The notes below the pieces were generated by a model. That model searched no databases and was not told where the DNA came from. It saw nothing but the letters and a program-made list of their open reading frames with translations. This document shows positions 9,646-17,979 of a stretch of DNA of 64,000 nt, piece after piece. The DNA comes from Brevibacterium sp. CBA3109 (lineage in GTDB: Bacteria; Actinomycetota; Actinomycetes; Actinomycetales; Brevibacteriaceae). The position numbers and the translations under genes were made by a program. Location: the NCBI RefSeq assembly GCF_040256645.1, contig NZ_CP158281.1, positions 1 to 64,000 of the forward strand, written 5' to 3'. Position 1 is the first letter of the stretch; the number at the start of each line of letters is the position of its first letter.

Positions 9646-9675
9646 TTTCATTCTTCCCGGCCGCGATGCTAGAGT
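9646..9675 (+). promoter_or_regulatory. Candidate promoter of tRNA-Leu
   Basis: A -35-like TTTCAT (9646-9651) and -10-like TAGAGT (9670-9675) are separated by 18 bases and end 12 bases before the mature tRNA, a usual arrangement for a stable RNA promoter. Assigned by eye only. Confidence 0.4.
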
Positions 9676-9687
9676 TTTCTCTTGTTC

Positions 9688-9771
<84 letters not shown>

Positions 9772-9779
9772 CAGTGAAC

Positions 9780-9828
9780 AACAGCCCTTCACCAGGATCC
9801 TTCGGGGTCACGGTGGAGGGCTGTTTTG
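9780..9828 (+). terminator. Rho-independent terminator of tRNA-Leu
   Basis: ACAGCCCTTCACC (9781-9793) pairs with GGTGGAGGGCTGT (9812-9824) with one G-T wobble, and TTTTGT follows. Position and structure fit a terminator for the tRNA gene. Confidence 0.8.
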
Positions 9829-9864
9829 TGTCTGCCTGCGGTGGTGCGTCGACCGTGAGGGATC

Positions 9865-9914
9865 GATCGAAGTTTGAGGGCCCTATTTCAAAGCAGGGCT
9901 CTGAAACTTCGATC
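9865..9914. repeat. 20-base inverted repeat with 10-base loop
   Basis: GATCGAAGTTTGAGGGCCCT (9865-9884) and its near-perfect reverse complement (9895-9914; three mismatches) flank the loop ATTTCAAAGC. No T-run follows, so terminator function is doubtful. The rest of the gap up to 10117 has no gene. Confidence 0.7.
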
Positions 9915-9971
9915 GGTCACCTTCTCGCACGTTTGCCTTTCGCACGGTGACCTTTTCGCACGGTCACCGGT
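9914..9971. repeat. Cluster of GGTCACC/GGTGACC elements
   Basis: Three copies of a GGT(C/G)ACC heptamer in alternating orientation lie in 58 bases, the first two followed by CTT(C/T)TCGCACG. This looks like a decayed small repeat or a protein-binding array; the function is unknown. Confidence 0.45.
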
Positions 9972-10117
9972 GAGTACCGATACTGGTGCGGCAGCGGAGT
10001 CCGCCCTCGCCCACCAGAGAATGCTGTTGAGCAGCAATCCTGCCAGCAGGGCGGCAGAGAGATATGTGCTGGTCAGGCTCTGTCTGGAATCTCCGACCGC
10101 CGACGCGGCGCGGACAG

Positions 10118-10510
10118 TCACTGACTGGCTTGGGTATGCACCCAGCCTCCGTCTATATAGGAGACTGCCGTCGCTCTGACCTCGACGACCCCGTAGTTCG
10201 TGCCGGGGAACTTCTCGGCCCAGGCCAGGGCCGCGGTTCGGCTCTCGACGTCGATGACGAAGACTCCGACCAGCGCCTCCTTCGTCGCTGCGAAGGGCCC
10301 GTCCTCGATGACGACCGAGCCACCTCGGCGAGTGACGGTGGTTGTCGCCTGTTGCGGTTCAAACATCTCTGCGGCGATGAAGACTCCTGCGGAATCAAGC
10401 GCATCGGCATAGTCGGTCATGAGCTTCTGCATCTCCTCCATCACCTCAGGTGCGGGCTGGGGGTCGCCGCCTTGGGGTTCGGGTGCGTGGAAGATCAGTG
10501 AGTAACGCAT
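10118..10510 (-). CDS. YCII/DGPF-domain protein
   Basis: Soluble 130-residue protein of the YCII-related family, dimeric alpha+beta barrel-type domains. The family motif appears as EDGPFAATKE near residues 68-77, and the C-terminal part ends with the usual VEVRA strand. Families of this kind often accompany ECF sigma factors, but none is visible here. The biochemical role is unknown. It appears to be transcribed alone, and a perfect 18-base tandem duplication sits in its 5' leader. Confidence 0.88.
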   Translation of the reverse strand: MRYSLIFHAPEPQGGDPQPAPEVMEEMQKLMTDYADALDSAGVFIAAEMFEPQQATTTVTRRGGSVVIEDGPFAATKEALVGVFVIDVESRTAALAWAEKFPGTNYGVVEVRATAVSYIDGGWVHTQASQ

Positions 10511-10525
10511 TGTTGAGCTCCATTC

Positions 10526-10561
10526 TTCTCAGAAGCGACCGTGTTCTCAGAAGCGACCGTG
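10526..10561. repeat. Perfect 18-bp tandem duplication
   Basis: TTCTCAGAAGCGACCGTG occurs twice back to back (10526-10543 and 10544-10561), 15 bases upstream of the YCII start codon. It lies in that gene's leader or promoter. Confidence 0.9.
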
Positions 10562-10667
10562 TTTTGGTCGCTCATCATTGAGACGACCGAGATCACGTCG
10601 ATTCGACATGGTGAGGACGATTATCGTCGGAATACGCCAGCTGCGCGAGAGTCAGTACTGTTGAGGT

Positions 10668-12500
10668 ATGACCAACCCACCAGCCGACATGCCTGTGTGG
10701 TGCGTGATCGGCCGTGCTCCCGACAGTGCCCTCGGCAGCGTTCGGGGTATGGGTTCGATGATCGGCGTCGTCGAGCTCAACGACGCCCGTGAGCGGATCG
10801 GCAGCCACCACCTCGGCGCGGATGAGCTGGCCGAATTCGTGCGCGCCCGCGAAGCGCAGCGCCGGCCGAGGTGGGTTTTCAGTGACACTCCGAATTGGTA
10901 CCCGGCCCTGCTGGCCGCGGGTGTGCAGATCGAACGCTGCTACGATCTGCGACTGACTCACGCGATCCTCATGCGCTCACAACTCGTGACCGACCGCAGC
11001 GTGGTCGCGGCCGCCGACGAATGGGATGCGGGGCCCGTGAGCGCCCCGACCGCGCCCGAGGCAGAGGCACTGTTCGAGGTCACCGAACGACGCAGCCACA
11101 TCAAAACTGTCCCCCACGACATCGAGTCAGCGCTCGCCGAGTTCGCACGTCAGACCACGGCCCTGCAGACTGCCTCTGATCCCGGCCGGCTGCGTCTGCT
11201 GCTCGCAGCGGAATCCGCAGGTGGTCTCGTGGCTGCGGAGATGCATGCGGCCGGGGTGCCCTGGGACATCGCCGAACACGACCGGATCCTCGCTGACGAG
11301 CTCGGGCCCCGTCCGGCAGGGGACGCGAAGCCTGAGAAGATGCTCGCGGTCGCCAAGGAGGTCCGGGCCGCTCTCGATGACCCCAGGGCCAATCTCGACT
11401 CCCACGTCAAACTCCTCCATTCCCTGCACAGTGCCGGAATCAATGTTGCCTCGACCTCGAAATGGGAGCTCGAACAGAGCGAGCACCCGGCCATCGCACC
11501 CCTGCTGCAGTACAAGAAGCAGTCCCGTCTGCTCTCTGCCAACGGTTGGCATTGGCTCGATGAGTGGGTCAGCGAGGGCCGGTACCGTCCCGTCTATGTC
11601 CCTGGCGGAGTCGTCACGGGCCGCTGGGCGGCCAGCGGCGGTGGTGCCCTCCAGATTCCCCGTCAGCTGCGACCTGCCCTGCGTGCCGATCCCGGCTGGC
11701 GGCTGATCTCTGCCGATGTCGCTCAGCTGGAGCCACGGGCGCTCGCCGCCATGTCCGGGGACACCGCCATGGCTGAGGCTGGGCGCGGCCGTGACCTGTA
11801 CTCGGGCCTCGTCGACGAAGGCATCGTCGCGACCCGGCAGGAGGCGAAGATCGCCGTGCTCGGCGCCATGTACGGTTCCACGACGGGCGACAGCGGGAGA
11901 CTCGTCCCCCGCCTGCGCACGAGCTTTCCCGCCGCTATGGGCCTGGTCGATTCCGCCGCCGAGGTGGGGGCAGAAGGGGGTGTCGTGTCCACGTGGCTGG
12001 GCCGGACGTCACCGGTGCCAAGCGAGCAGTGGCGCCGTCTCCAGTCCGCGGCGAACCAGTTCGACGCCACCTCACAGGATGAGACCCGTGCCCGTCGCGC
12101 CGCCGGTGATCAAGGGCGTTTCACCCGCAACTTCGTCGTCCAAGGGACCGCCGCCGAATGGGCACTGGCGTGGTTAGCCGACCTGAGACTGCGGCTGGCG
12201 CGGCTGCCGGGCGTCGCTGACGAGAACCCGGCAGACGATGACCGGAACCCGGGAGTCACCTCGGCGGGGGAGACGGTGGGGAACGTGGCCGAAGCCTCGG
12301 GCCCGGTGTTCTCACGACGGGCTCACCTGGTGTTCTTCCTCCATGATGAGGTCATCGTGCACGCGCCGGCCCAGCACGCCGAAGCCGTGGCGACCGCGAT
12401 CGGGGACGCGGCCGCCTCGGCGGGGAAGCTCCTGTTCGGCAATGCACCGGTCGATTTCCCTCTCGACCTCACGATTTCCGAGCGGGCGGCGAAAGGATAG
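10668..12500 (+). CDS. Bifunctional 3'-5' exonuclease/DNA polymerase (PolA-like family A, short form)
   Basis: A 610-residue relative of DNA polymerase I without the 5' nuclease domain. The N-terminal 200 residues resemble a reduced 3'-5' exonuclease domain. The polymerase motifs are recognisable but altered: motif A reads DVAQLEPR (catalytic Asp kept, usual DYSQIELR), motif B reads RQEAKIAVLGAMYG (Arg and Lys kept, the Phe of the O-helix replaced by Leu) and motif C reads LHDE (usual VHDE). Both catalytic Asp residues are therefore present. It probably works in repair or lesion bypass; the O-helix change could alter nucleotide selection. Single gene with no obvious partner. Confidence 0.85.
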   Translation: MTNPPADMPVWCVIGRAPDSALGSVRGMGSMIGVVELNDARERIGSHHLGADELAEFVRAREAQRRPRWVFSDTPNWYPALLAAGVQIERCYDLRLTHAILMRSQLVTDRSVVAAADEWDAGPVSAPTAPEAEALFEVTERRSHIKTVPHDIESALAEFARQTTALQTASDPGRLRLLLAAESAGGLVAAEMHAAGVPWDIAEHDRILADELGPRPAGDAKPEKMLAVAKEVRAALDDPRANLDSHVKLLHSLHSAGINVASTSKWELEQSEHPAIAPLLQYKKQSRLLSANGWHWLDEWVSEGRYRPVYVPGGVVTGRWAASGGGALQIPRQLRPALRADPGWRLISADVAQLEPRALAAMSGDTAMAEAGRGRDLYSGLVDEGIVATRQEAKIAVLGAMYGSTTGDSGRLVPRLRTSFPAAMGLVDSAAEVGAEGGVVSTWLGRTSPVPSEQWRRLQSAANQFDATSQDETRARRAAGDQGRFTRNFVVQGTAAEWALAWLADLRLRLARLPGVADENPADDDRNPGVTSAGETVGNVAEASGPVFSRRAHLVFFLHDEVIVHAPAQHAEAVATAIGDAAASAGKLLFGNAPVDFPLDLTISERAAKG

Positions 12501-12666
12501 CGGGCGGCTAAGGGGCAGCTGCCGGTGCAGAAACAGTGCCTGTCGCAGAAATCACGGGTGGCTCCGGAATAAGCGAGGGATAAGCAGTGCTGCATATGAG
12601 GTGTCGGCGGCCCCGAAAACGGTGTCGTCGCAGCACTCGGAGTCGTTAGCACACAGAGGAGTTTTC

Positions 12667-13752
12667 ATGACTTTCACCGTTAAGGCACTGCAGAAGACCG
12701 GCGCCGACCAGCCGTTTCGCGTAGGCACCATCGAACGTCGCGATCCGCGCCCCGATGACGTGGTCATCGACATCAAGGCCGCCGGGATCTGCCACAGCGA
12801 CATCCACACCATCCGAAACGAATGGGGTGAGGCGAACTTCCCCCTGACCGTCGGTCACGAGATCGCCGGCATCGTCGAAGCCGTCGGCAGTGACGTCACG
12901 GACTGGAAGGTCGGCGACCGAGTGGGCGTAGGCTGCATGGTGAATTCCTGCGGCGAATGTGAAGAATGCCGCGCCGGACAGGAGCAGAACTGCCTGGGCG
13001 GCAGCGTCGGAACCTACAACGCCACCGACGTCGACGGCACCATCACCCAGGGCGGCTATTCCGAGAAGGTCGTCGTCAACGAACGCTTCGTCTGCCGTAT
13101 CCCCGATGCCCTCGACTTCGACGTCGCGGCGCCACTGCTCTGCGCCGGCATCACCACCTACCAGCCGTTGGCTCGGTGGGGCGCAGGAGAGACCAAGGAC
13201 GGTGCTCCCAAGCAGGTCGCCGTTCTGGGCCTGGGCGGACTCGGCCACATGGGCGTCCAGATCGCCGTCGCTATGGGCGCCGAGGTCACCGTCCTCTCTC
13301 GCACCCTGAATAAGGAGAAGGCCGCGCTCGAGTTGGGTGCGAAGCAGATGCTCGCAACCACCGATGACGACTTCTTCAGCAGCCACCGCGGTGAGTTCGA
13401 CATCATCCTCAATACGATCAGTGCGGACATCCCCGTCGACAAGTACCTGCGCCTGCTCAAGCCGCGGGGCGTGATGACCGTAGTCGGCCTGCCCCCGGAG
13501 AATCAGTCGCTGTCCTTCGGCTCGGTCATCGGCGGCGCCAAGGTGCTCGCGGGATCGAACATCGGCGGCATCGCCGAGACCCAGGAGATGCTCGACTTCT
13601 GCGCCGAGCATGACATCGCCGCGAAGATCGAGACCGTGAGCATCGACGAGGCGGATGCGACCTATGACCGTGTTGTCGCCGGAGATGTGTACTTCCGTGC
13701 CGTCATCGACACCTCGACATTCGAGGGCGCCGAGGTGTCCGCACTAGCCTGA
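12667..13752 (+). CDS. Zinc-dependent NAD(P)-linked alcohol dehydrogenase
   Basis: Medium-chain dehydrogenase/reductase, 361 residues, oxidising or reducing alcohols and aldehydes with NAD(P). Catalytic zinc ligands are visible as C42, H64 (in GHEIAG) and C159. The structural zinc site is C95-C98-C101-C109. The nucleotide-binding turn is GLGGLGHMG at 188-196. It resembles the AdhA/YahK (cinnamyl alcohol dehydrogenase-like) branch. The reading frame is open further upstream, but the ATG at 12667 has a GAGGAG ribosome site just before it and gives the family's N-terminus. Confidence 0.93.
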   Translation: MTFTVKALQKTGADQPFRVGTIERRDPRPDDVVIDIKAAGICHSDIHTIRNEWGEANFPLTVGHEIAGIVEAVGSDVTDWKVGDRVGVGCMVNSCGECEECRAGQEQNCLGGSVGTYNATDVDGTITQGGYSEKVVVNERFVCRIPDALDFDVAAPLLCAGITTYQPLARWGAGETKDGAPKQVAVLGLGGLGHMGVQIAVAMGAEVTVLSRTLNKEKAALELGAKQMLATTDDDFFSSHRGEFDIILNTISADIPVDKYLRLLKPRGVMTVVGLPPENQSLSFGSVIGGAKVLAGSNIGGIAETQEMLDFCAEHDIAAKIETVSIDEADATYDRVVAGDVYFRAVIDTSTFEGAEVSALA

Positions 13753-13904
13753 GGGTTGGACTGACCGATAGGTGGACTGACAGATAACCGGACCGGCCGG
13801 CGGATGAAGTGACTGCTTGGTGAGGTGGAGGGGCCGTTTCGCTGATTCAGCGAGGCGGTCCCTCGTCGTGTGTCCGATTGGCAGAAGTGGGCCGATCGTA
13901 TGCT

Positions 13905-14357
13905 TCAGAGCGCCGTGGCAGCGACCGTGATGAGCACGAACGCAGCGATGATGATCGCCAGACGGACGTAATGGAGCCTGTCCCAGCGCCGGAACTGCTC
14001 ACGCCAGTCCTCGGGGTGGTCCTCCGCCGTCCAAGCCAGTGAGCGGTTGTTGATCGGGACCAGCAGCAGGACCGACATGACCACGCTGAGGGCGAGGAAC
14101 CCCGCGGCAATGAGCGCCAGGGTGGTGGTGGGTGTGCCCCAGGCGAGTACGGCCAGAGTGACAGTGAGGATGAGCGAGCCGGTGTACCAGAAGGGCATCG
14201 TGCGTCCGAGGATGCGTCCACCGTCAGCGCGAGCGGCCAAAGATGCTGCGGCAGGCAGGCGAAGCATGATCGGGTTGATGACGAAGGCGACCGCGATTTC
14301 GACTCCGACCATGAGGCCGATAACTGTCGTGGTGATGACGGCGAGAACGGGTTCCAA
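13905..14357 (-). CDS. DUF1772-type small membrane protein
   Basis: About 150 residues with four hydrophobic segments, of the DUF1772 (anthrone oxygenase-like) family. It has the typical first helix with VGVEIAVAF, an RILGRTMPFWY loop and a DRLHYVRL segment before the last helix. I chose the TTG at 14357 because GAGAGG lies seven bases before it. The longer frame from 14474 would run through the operator region and into the divergent regulator's start. Probably controlled by the TetR regulator next door. Confidence 0.8.
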   Translation of the reverse strand: MEPVLAVITTTVIGLMVGVEIAVAFVINPIMLRLPAAASLAARADGGRILGRTMPFWYTGSLILTVTLAVLAWGTPTTTLALIAAGFLALSVVMSVLLLVPINNRSLAWTAEDHPEDWREQFRRWDRLHYVRLAIIIAAFVLITVAATAL

Positions 14358-14403
14358 GACGATCCTCTCGATCGATCCGCGCTGGTGACAGGAAGCAGTG
14401 GAG

Positions 14404-14436
14404 TCTAGCAACGCTAGAATATCTAGCACTGCTAGA
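14404..14436. promoter_or_regulatory. Twin 15-bp TetR operator
   Basis: Two palindromes, TCTAGCAACGCTAGA (14404-14418) and TCTAGCACTGCTAGA (14422-14436), lie 18 bases apart centre to centre, between the divergent DUF1772 and tetR genes. Spacing and symmetry fit two repressor dimers on nearby helical faces. Confidence 0.8.
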
Positions 14437-14472
14437 TTATGCCCTGAGACGAGGGTGTACAAGAGGGGAACC

Positions 14473-15024
14473 ATGATCGGTCAGCAGGCGCAGGAGTCGC
14501 GCAATGCCGCGAGGCGTCGGAGCATTCTCGCGGCAGCTCGCGAGCGGGCGGACAGGGCGGGGTGGGCTGCGGTGACCACCCGTCACCTTGCCGAGGCCAT
14601 CGGCTTCTCCCAGCCGGTGCTCTACGGGCATTTTCCCGGCGGCAAGTCGGAGATCATGCTGGCCGTCGCGCTGGAAGGATTCGTCGACTTGGCACAGCGG
14701 TGCCGATCCGCAGCCAGTTCAGCGACGGGAACCCGAGCCGTGGCGGCTGTGGCGCACTCCTACCTCGATTTCGCCGCTGCGCACCCGGCGGTCTATGAGG
14801 CGATGTTCAGGCAGCCGATCAGTGCTCGCTTCGCCGAGGAGGACAACGAATCCGAACTGCGCGATGCCTTCGATGCCCTCGCGGATGTCATCGGTGACCC
14901 CATCAGCACCGAGGTGTTCTGGGGTGCACTGCACGGACTGGGCCTGCTCGAGCGGGCCGGTCGCATGCGCCTCGAGGACAGGGAGAAGCGGGTCGACGAG
15001 CTGAGTGTCCGATTTGCGAGCTGA
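14473..15024 (+). CDS. TetR/AcrR family transcriptional regulator
   Basis: Repressor of 183 residues. The N-terminal helix-turn-helix shows ILAAARERADRAGWAAVTTRHLAEAIGFSQP..LYGHF, split over residues 16-57. The C-terminal part is a TetR ligand-binding domain with a WGALHGLGLLERAGR helix (WHG-type). The start at 14473 follows AGAGGGG at six to eight bases; an upstream in-frame ATG would place the operators inside the gene. It likely represses itself and the divergent DUF1772 gene through the twin sites. Confidence 0.9.
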   Translation: MIGQQAQESRNAARRRSILAAARERADRAGWAAVTTRHLAEAIGFSQPVLYGHFPGGKSEIMLAVALEGFVDLAQRCRSAASSATGTRAVAAVAHSYLDFAAAHPAVYEAMFRQPISARFAEEDNESELRDAFDALADVIGDPISTEVFWGALHGLGLLERAGRMRLEDREKRVDELSVRFAS

Positions 15025-15036
15025 ACGGCTTATGCA

Positions 15037-15062
15037 CCGGGTTGTGGTATACCGCAACCCGG
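15037..15062. promoter_or_regulatory. 26-bp near-perfect palindrome
   Basis: The arms CCGGGTTGTGGTA and TACCGCAACCCGG are complementary except for one pair. The centre GGTATACC could include a -10-like TATACC. It lies 12 bases after the tetR stop and ahead of the VanZ gene. It could be an operator of an unidentified regulator or a terminator hairpin; there is no T-run. Confidence 0.6.
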
Positions 15063-15097
15063 GCGCTGTGATGGGTATCGGCGGTAGTCTGAATCGC

Positions 15098-15565
15098 ATG
15101 ACGAGTCGGCAGAGACGGATGGGCGATATGCCGCTGGTGCTGCTGATCCTCTACACCGTCTTCATCGGCTTCATCACCTTGACCCCGATGCAGCTCGACG
15201 TCAGCCCTGCGGGGCCGATCGGCAGACTGCTCCAGTTCTTCGCCGATCATCAGGTGACATCATGGCTGACCTATCCGCTCGTTGAGAAGCTGGCGAATGT
15301 CGCCATGTTCGTTCCGTTCGGGCTTCTGGTTGCACTGCACGTGGGTCGCAGGCGCTGGTGGGTCGGTTGGGCGGTCGGTGCGGCGTTCACCTGTCTGATC
15401 GAGGGAACTCAGGCGACCCTGCTCTCGCCCACTCGCTACGCCACGATCAGCGATCTCATCACGAACACGCTCGGCGCCGGAATCGGTGCCGTCCTCGCGC
15501 TGGTTCTCATGACTCTGCTGCCCCCGCGAGGTGGACCGGAGGAGGTCGATCGCGTCGTGCGCTGA
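15098..15565 (+). CDS. VanZ-family membrane protein
   Basis: About 155 residues with four membrane segments. VanZ features: YTVFIGFITLTPMQ in helix 1, KLANVAMFVPFGLLVAL, CLIEGTQATLL with the conserved Glu-Gln region, and SDLITNTLGAGIGAVLA. The family includes a teicoplanin-resistance protein, but most members have no known role in the envelope. The start is uncertain: ATG codons at 15071 and 15032 are also in frame, and none has a strong ribosome site. Confidence 0.82.
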   Translation: MTSRQRRMGDMPLVLLILYTVFIGFITLTPMQLDVSPAGPIGRLLQFFADHQVTSWLTYPLVEKLANVAMFVPFGLLVALHVGRRRWWVGWAVGAAFTCLIEGTQATLLSPTRYATISDLITNTLGAGIGAVLALVLMTLLPPRGGPEEVDRVVR

Positions 15566-15594
15566 GGACGAGAACCTCGGCGACCTCAGATCTC

Positions 15595-15774
15595 GTGTGT
15601 GCTCTTCGTATCCTCGTTCTCGAGGGCGCCGATGCACAGGTCGAGAGCCTCGCCGAGGTGGCTCTTCAGTTCGCCGTCGAGATTGCGCGTGCTCCCGCGC
15701 CGAGTCCCTTCGGGCTGACCTTCACCTTCGTCGACCCCGAAGGTTATGCAGTGACAGTCCGCGACGCGAGCTGA
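15595..15774 (+). pseudogene. VOC (glyoxalase-fold) C-terminal fragment
   Basis: A 59-residue frame starting at GTG reads as the last half of a vicinal-oxygen-chelate domain: a helix (EVALQFAVEIA), then FGLTFTFVDPEGYAVTVRD, matching the closing FxDPxGN motif of that family. No first half is present upstream, where the VanZ gene ends 29 bases earlier. It may be a remnant or a very small stand-alone protein. Confidence 0.4.
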
Positions 15775-15777
15775 GCC

Positions 15778-16845
15778 TTACTCCTTGCGGTTGGTCGAGT
15801 CCTGCTCGTTGCCGTTGCTGGCGCTGACTTCGTCGGCGCTGGTCTCATCGGCGCTGGTCTCAGCTTCAGCGGCCCAATCGTCGCTGTCCGATGAGGAGAA
15901 GCGCGGAATCCAGCAGGACACTCGCGCGGCGTAGTCATCGAACTCGGTGCCGAAGCGCTCCCTCAGATCGGCCTCCTCGTGCGGACGGATCAGCCAGTTC
16001 CACAGCAGTGAACCGGCGACGGCGTAGGCGATGACCATCCAGGAGCCGATGAACAGGCCGATCGCTGCGCCTTGGACGATGCCGGCGATAGCCATGGGAT
16101 TGCGGACGAAGGCATAGGGGCCCCGCACGACGAGGTGGTTGGCCATCGCGGCAGGCAGCGGAGTGCCGGAACCGAAGTTCGCGATTGCCCGTGCCGACCA
16201 CACGCCCAGGACACTTGCCAGGGCGAGAATGGCGAAGCCGGCCACGAGCACGAGGATCGGGAACTTCACCGACAGATTCCAACGCTGCTCGAAGGAATTG
16301 ATGATCGCGGGCAGGATCACGAGGAATACGCCCCAGAAGACCACAAGCTGGATCGAGGTCCTGACCAGGAGTTGCGACCTGACGCGCGTGCGAGAGCTGT
16401 GGAAGGAGAAGGGGCCGACGATGAGACGGTCGGACGGGATCCTGCCTAGGAGCATGAGCGCCCCGGCGATGACGCTGCCCACTGCGGCCGCCACCATGAG
16501 GACGGCGCCCAGGCCCGCCTCGGTGGTGACGGTGGCATAGATGACCATGCAGACGGCGACGAGGGTGGTCCAGGAAGCGGCCACCCAGACGGCCCAGCGA
16601 AGGTTGAGTGCGGCCAGAGCAGAGCCGATGACGAAGAGTGGGATGTCGATGGCGGAGACGAGCAGCGGGTCGAGGCTTCCCAGCGTGGCCTCGCGCAGTG
16701 TAGGAAGGGTGATGACACCCAGCCACCAGGCAGCACCGGCGAGAGCCTGGAGGGCGAAGTACATTCGGCCGTGGAAGATTCGCAGCGGCTTGTTCGGTGT
16801 GGTGGGCCTTTTGTGCCTGCTCGGCATCTTCATTGATCGGCTCAT
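15778..16845 (-). CDS. Isoprenylcysteine carboxyl methyltransferase-like membrane protein
   Basis: About 355 residues, seven or more membrane segments. The C-terminal third has the ICMT/PEMT signature: HLVVRGPYAFVRNPMA, then WNWLIRPHEEADLRERFG and DDYAARVSCWIPR. The family methylates lipids or prenyl groups with S-adenosylmethionine, but the bacterial substrate is unknown. The tail is acidic with repeated SADE units (ETSADETSADEVSA). ATG at 16845 overlaps the stop of the PhzF gene by four bases (ATGA), so both are co-translated. Confidence 0.82.
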   Translation of the reverse strand: MSRSMKMPSRHKRPTTPNKPLRIFHGRMYFALQALAGAAWWLGVITLPTLREATLGSLDPLLVSAIDIPLFVIGSALAALNLRWAVWVAASWTTLVAVCMVIYATVTTEAGLGAVLMVAAAVGSVIAGALMLLGRIPSDRLIVGPFSFHSSRTRVRSQLLVRTSIQLVVFWGVFLVILPAIINSFEQRWNLSVKFPILVLVAGFAILALASVLGVWSARAIANFGSGTPLPAAMANHLVVRGPYAFVRNPMAIAGIVQGAAIGLFIGSWMVIAYAVAGSLLWNWLIRPHEEADLRERFGTEFDDYAARVSCWIPRFSSSDSDDWAAEAETSADETSADEVSASNGNEQDSTNRKE

Positions 16846-17681
16846 GCGAACGCCGTCCCTCGGAAGCACACGGTCGTGGGCCCGCCGACCCAGACCTCAT
16901 CGTTTTCATGGGAGATCGAGATGACTCCGGCTCGACCGAGCGCGGTGCCCTGCGTGACGGTGTAATTCGCAGGCGCAAGACCGGAGCCGATGAGCCACTG
17001 CGCGACTGAGGCGTTGAGGCTGCCCGTCACGGGATCCTCGGCGACGCCTGCGCCGGGGACGAACGCACGAATCTCATACTCATGGCCGCTCTCATCCGGG
17101 TGGGAGCCCAGGACGCCGAGCTTGCTGTCGGGAATCTGTGAGAAGTCCGGCTCGAGGTCGAGGACCTGCCGTGCACTTGCCAGTCTCACCGCGGCCCACC
17201 CTGGTCCGTTGTCGACCCATTGATGATCGAGGATCTCAGTCCGGTCGATGTGCAGGGCTGCGGCGATCTGCTCGACGAAGCCTTCGTCGAGATCACCGGT
17301 GCGGATCGGGTCGGGAGCGGCGAAGGACAGGGCCTGGCCACCTCGGCGAATATTGACGAGTCCGGCACCGCACTCCTGGACTACGTTCCCTTCGCTGCGC
17401 GGGACACCTCCGGCCTCCAGCCATGCGGCCGCCGAGCCGAGGGTGGGGTGGCCGGCGAAGGGGAGTTCGCGGGAGGGTGTGAAGATTCGCAGGCGGTAGT
17501 CGGCGCGTGAGTCGCTGGGTGGGAGGACGAAGGTGGTCTCCGAAAGGTTCGTCCAATTCGCGATCCGCGCCATGTCCTCATCGGCCAGTCCCTCGGCATC
17601 GAGGATCACAGCTACAGGGTTGCCGCGGTAGGGCTCGCTGGAGAAGACATCGACCTGGGCGAATGCTCGGTTATGGGGCAA
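16842..17681 (-). CDS. PhzF family isomerase/epimerase
   Basis: Cytosolic enzyme of about 279 residues with a two-lobed diaminopimelate-epimerase-like fold. Family signs are QVDVFSSEPYRGNPVAV near the start, the catalytic glutamate in NLSETTFV, ELPFAGHPTLGSA and GAGVAEDPVTGS. The substrate is unknown; no phenazine genes are nearby. The start is TTG at 17681, eight bases after AAAGGAG. The longer frame to 17729 lacks a ribosome site. Confidence 0.9.
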   Translation of the reverse strand: MPHNRAFAQVDVFSSEPYRGNPVAVILDAEGLADEDMARIANWTNLSETTFVLPPSDSRADYRLRIFTPSRELPFAGHPTLGSAAAWLEAGGVPRSEGNVVQECGAGLVNIRRGGQALSFAAPDPIRTGDLDEGFVEQIAAALHIDRTEILDHQWVDNGPGWAAVRLASARQVLDLEPDFSQIPDSKLGVLGSHPDESGHEYEIRAFVPGAGVAEDPVTGSLNASVAQWLIGSGLAPANYTVTQGTALGRAGVISISHENDEVWVGGPTTVCFRGTAFA

Positions 17682-17979
17682 GAGGGGGACTCCTTTGTTG
17701 AAAGGGCGCCATTTCCTGGGGGTGCGCACTTCCCATGGTAATGGGGTGAGGCTCCAGCTCGGGGATCAGGCCCCGCCGCGTCGGAGTGTCACTCCCGCAG
17801 TGTTGCCGTGTGAGAGGAAGAAGGGTTGTCAGAAGGTGCGGCGTGGTTCTCGTGTGTCGAGTTGCTGCTATCGGCTGAGGCCGGCAGCGATGCGGTCAGG
17901 AATCGGTGAGCCCACTACTGCCGATGGGTAGGGACACTGCTGACCGCTGACGTGTTGCCAGTGGTTGACGACGTGAGAC

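Noticed and set aside
9874-10179. 101-residue plus-strand frame after the tRNA
   Set aside because: Runs over the inverted repeat and into the YCII gene on the other strand; no start signal or recognisable motif.
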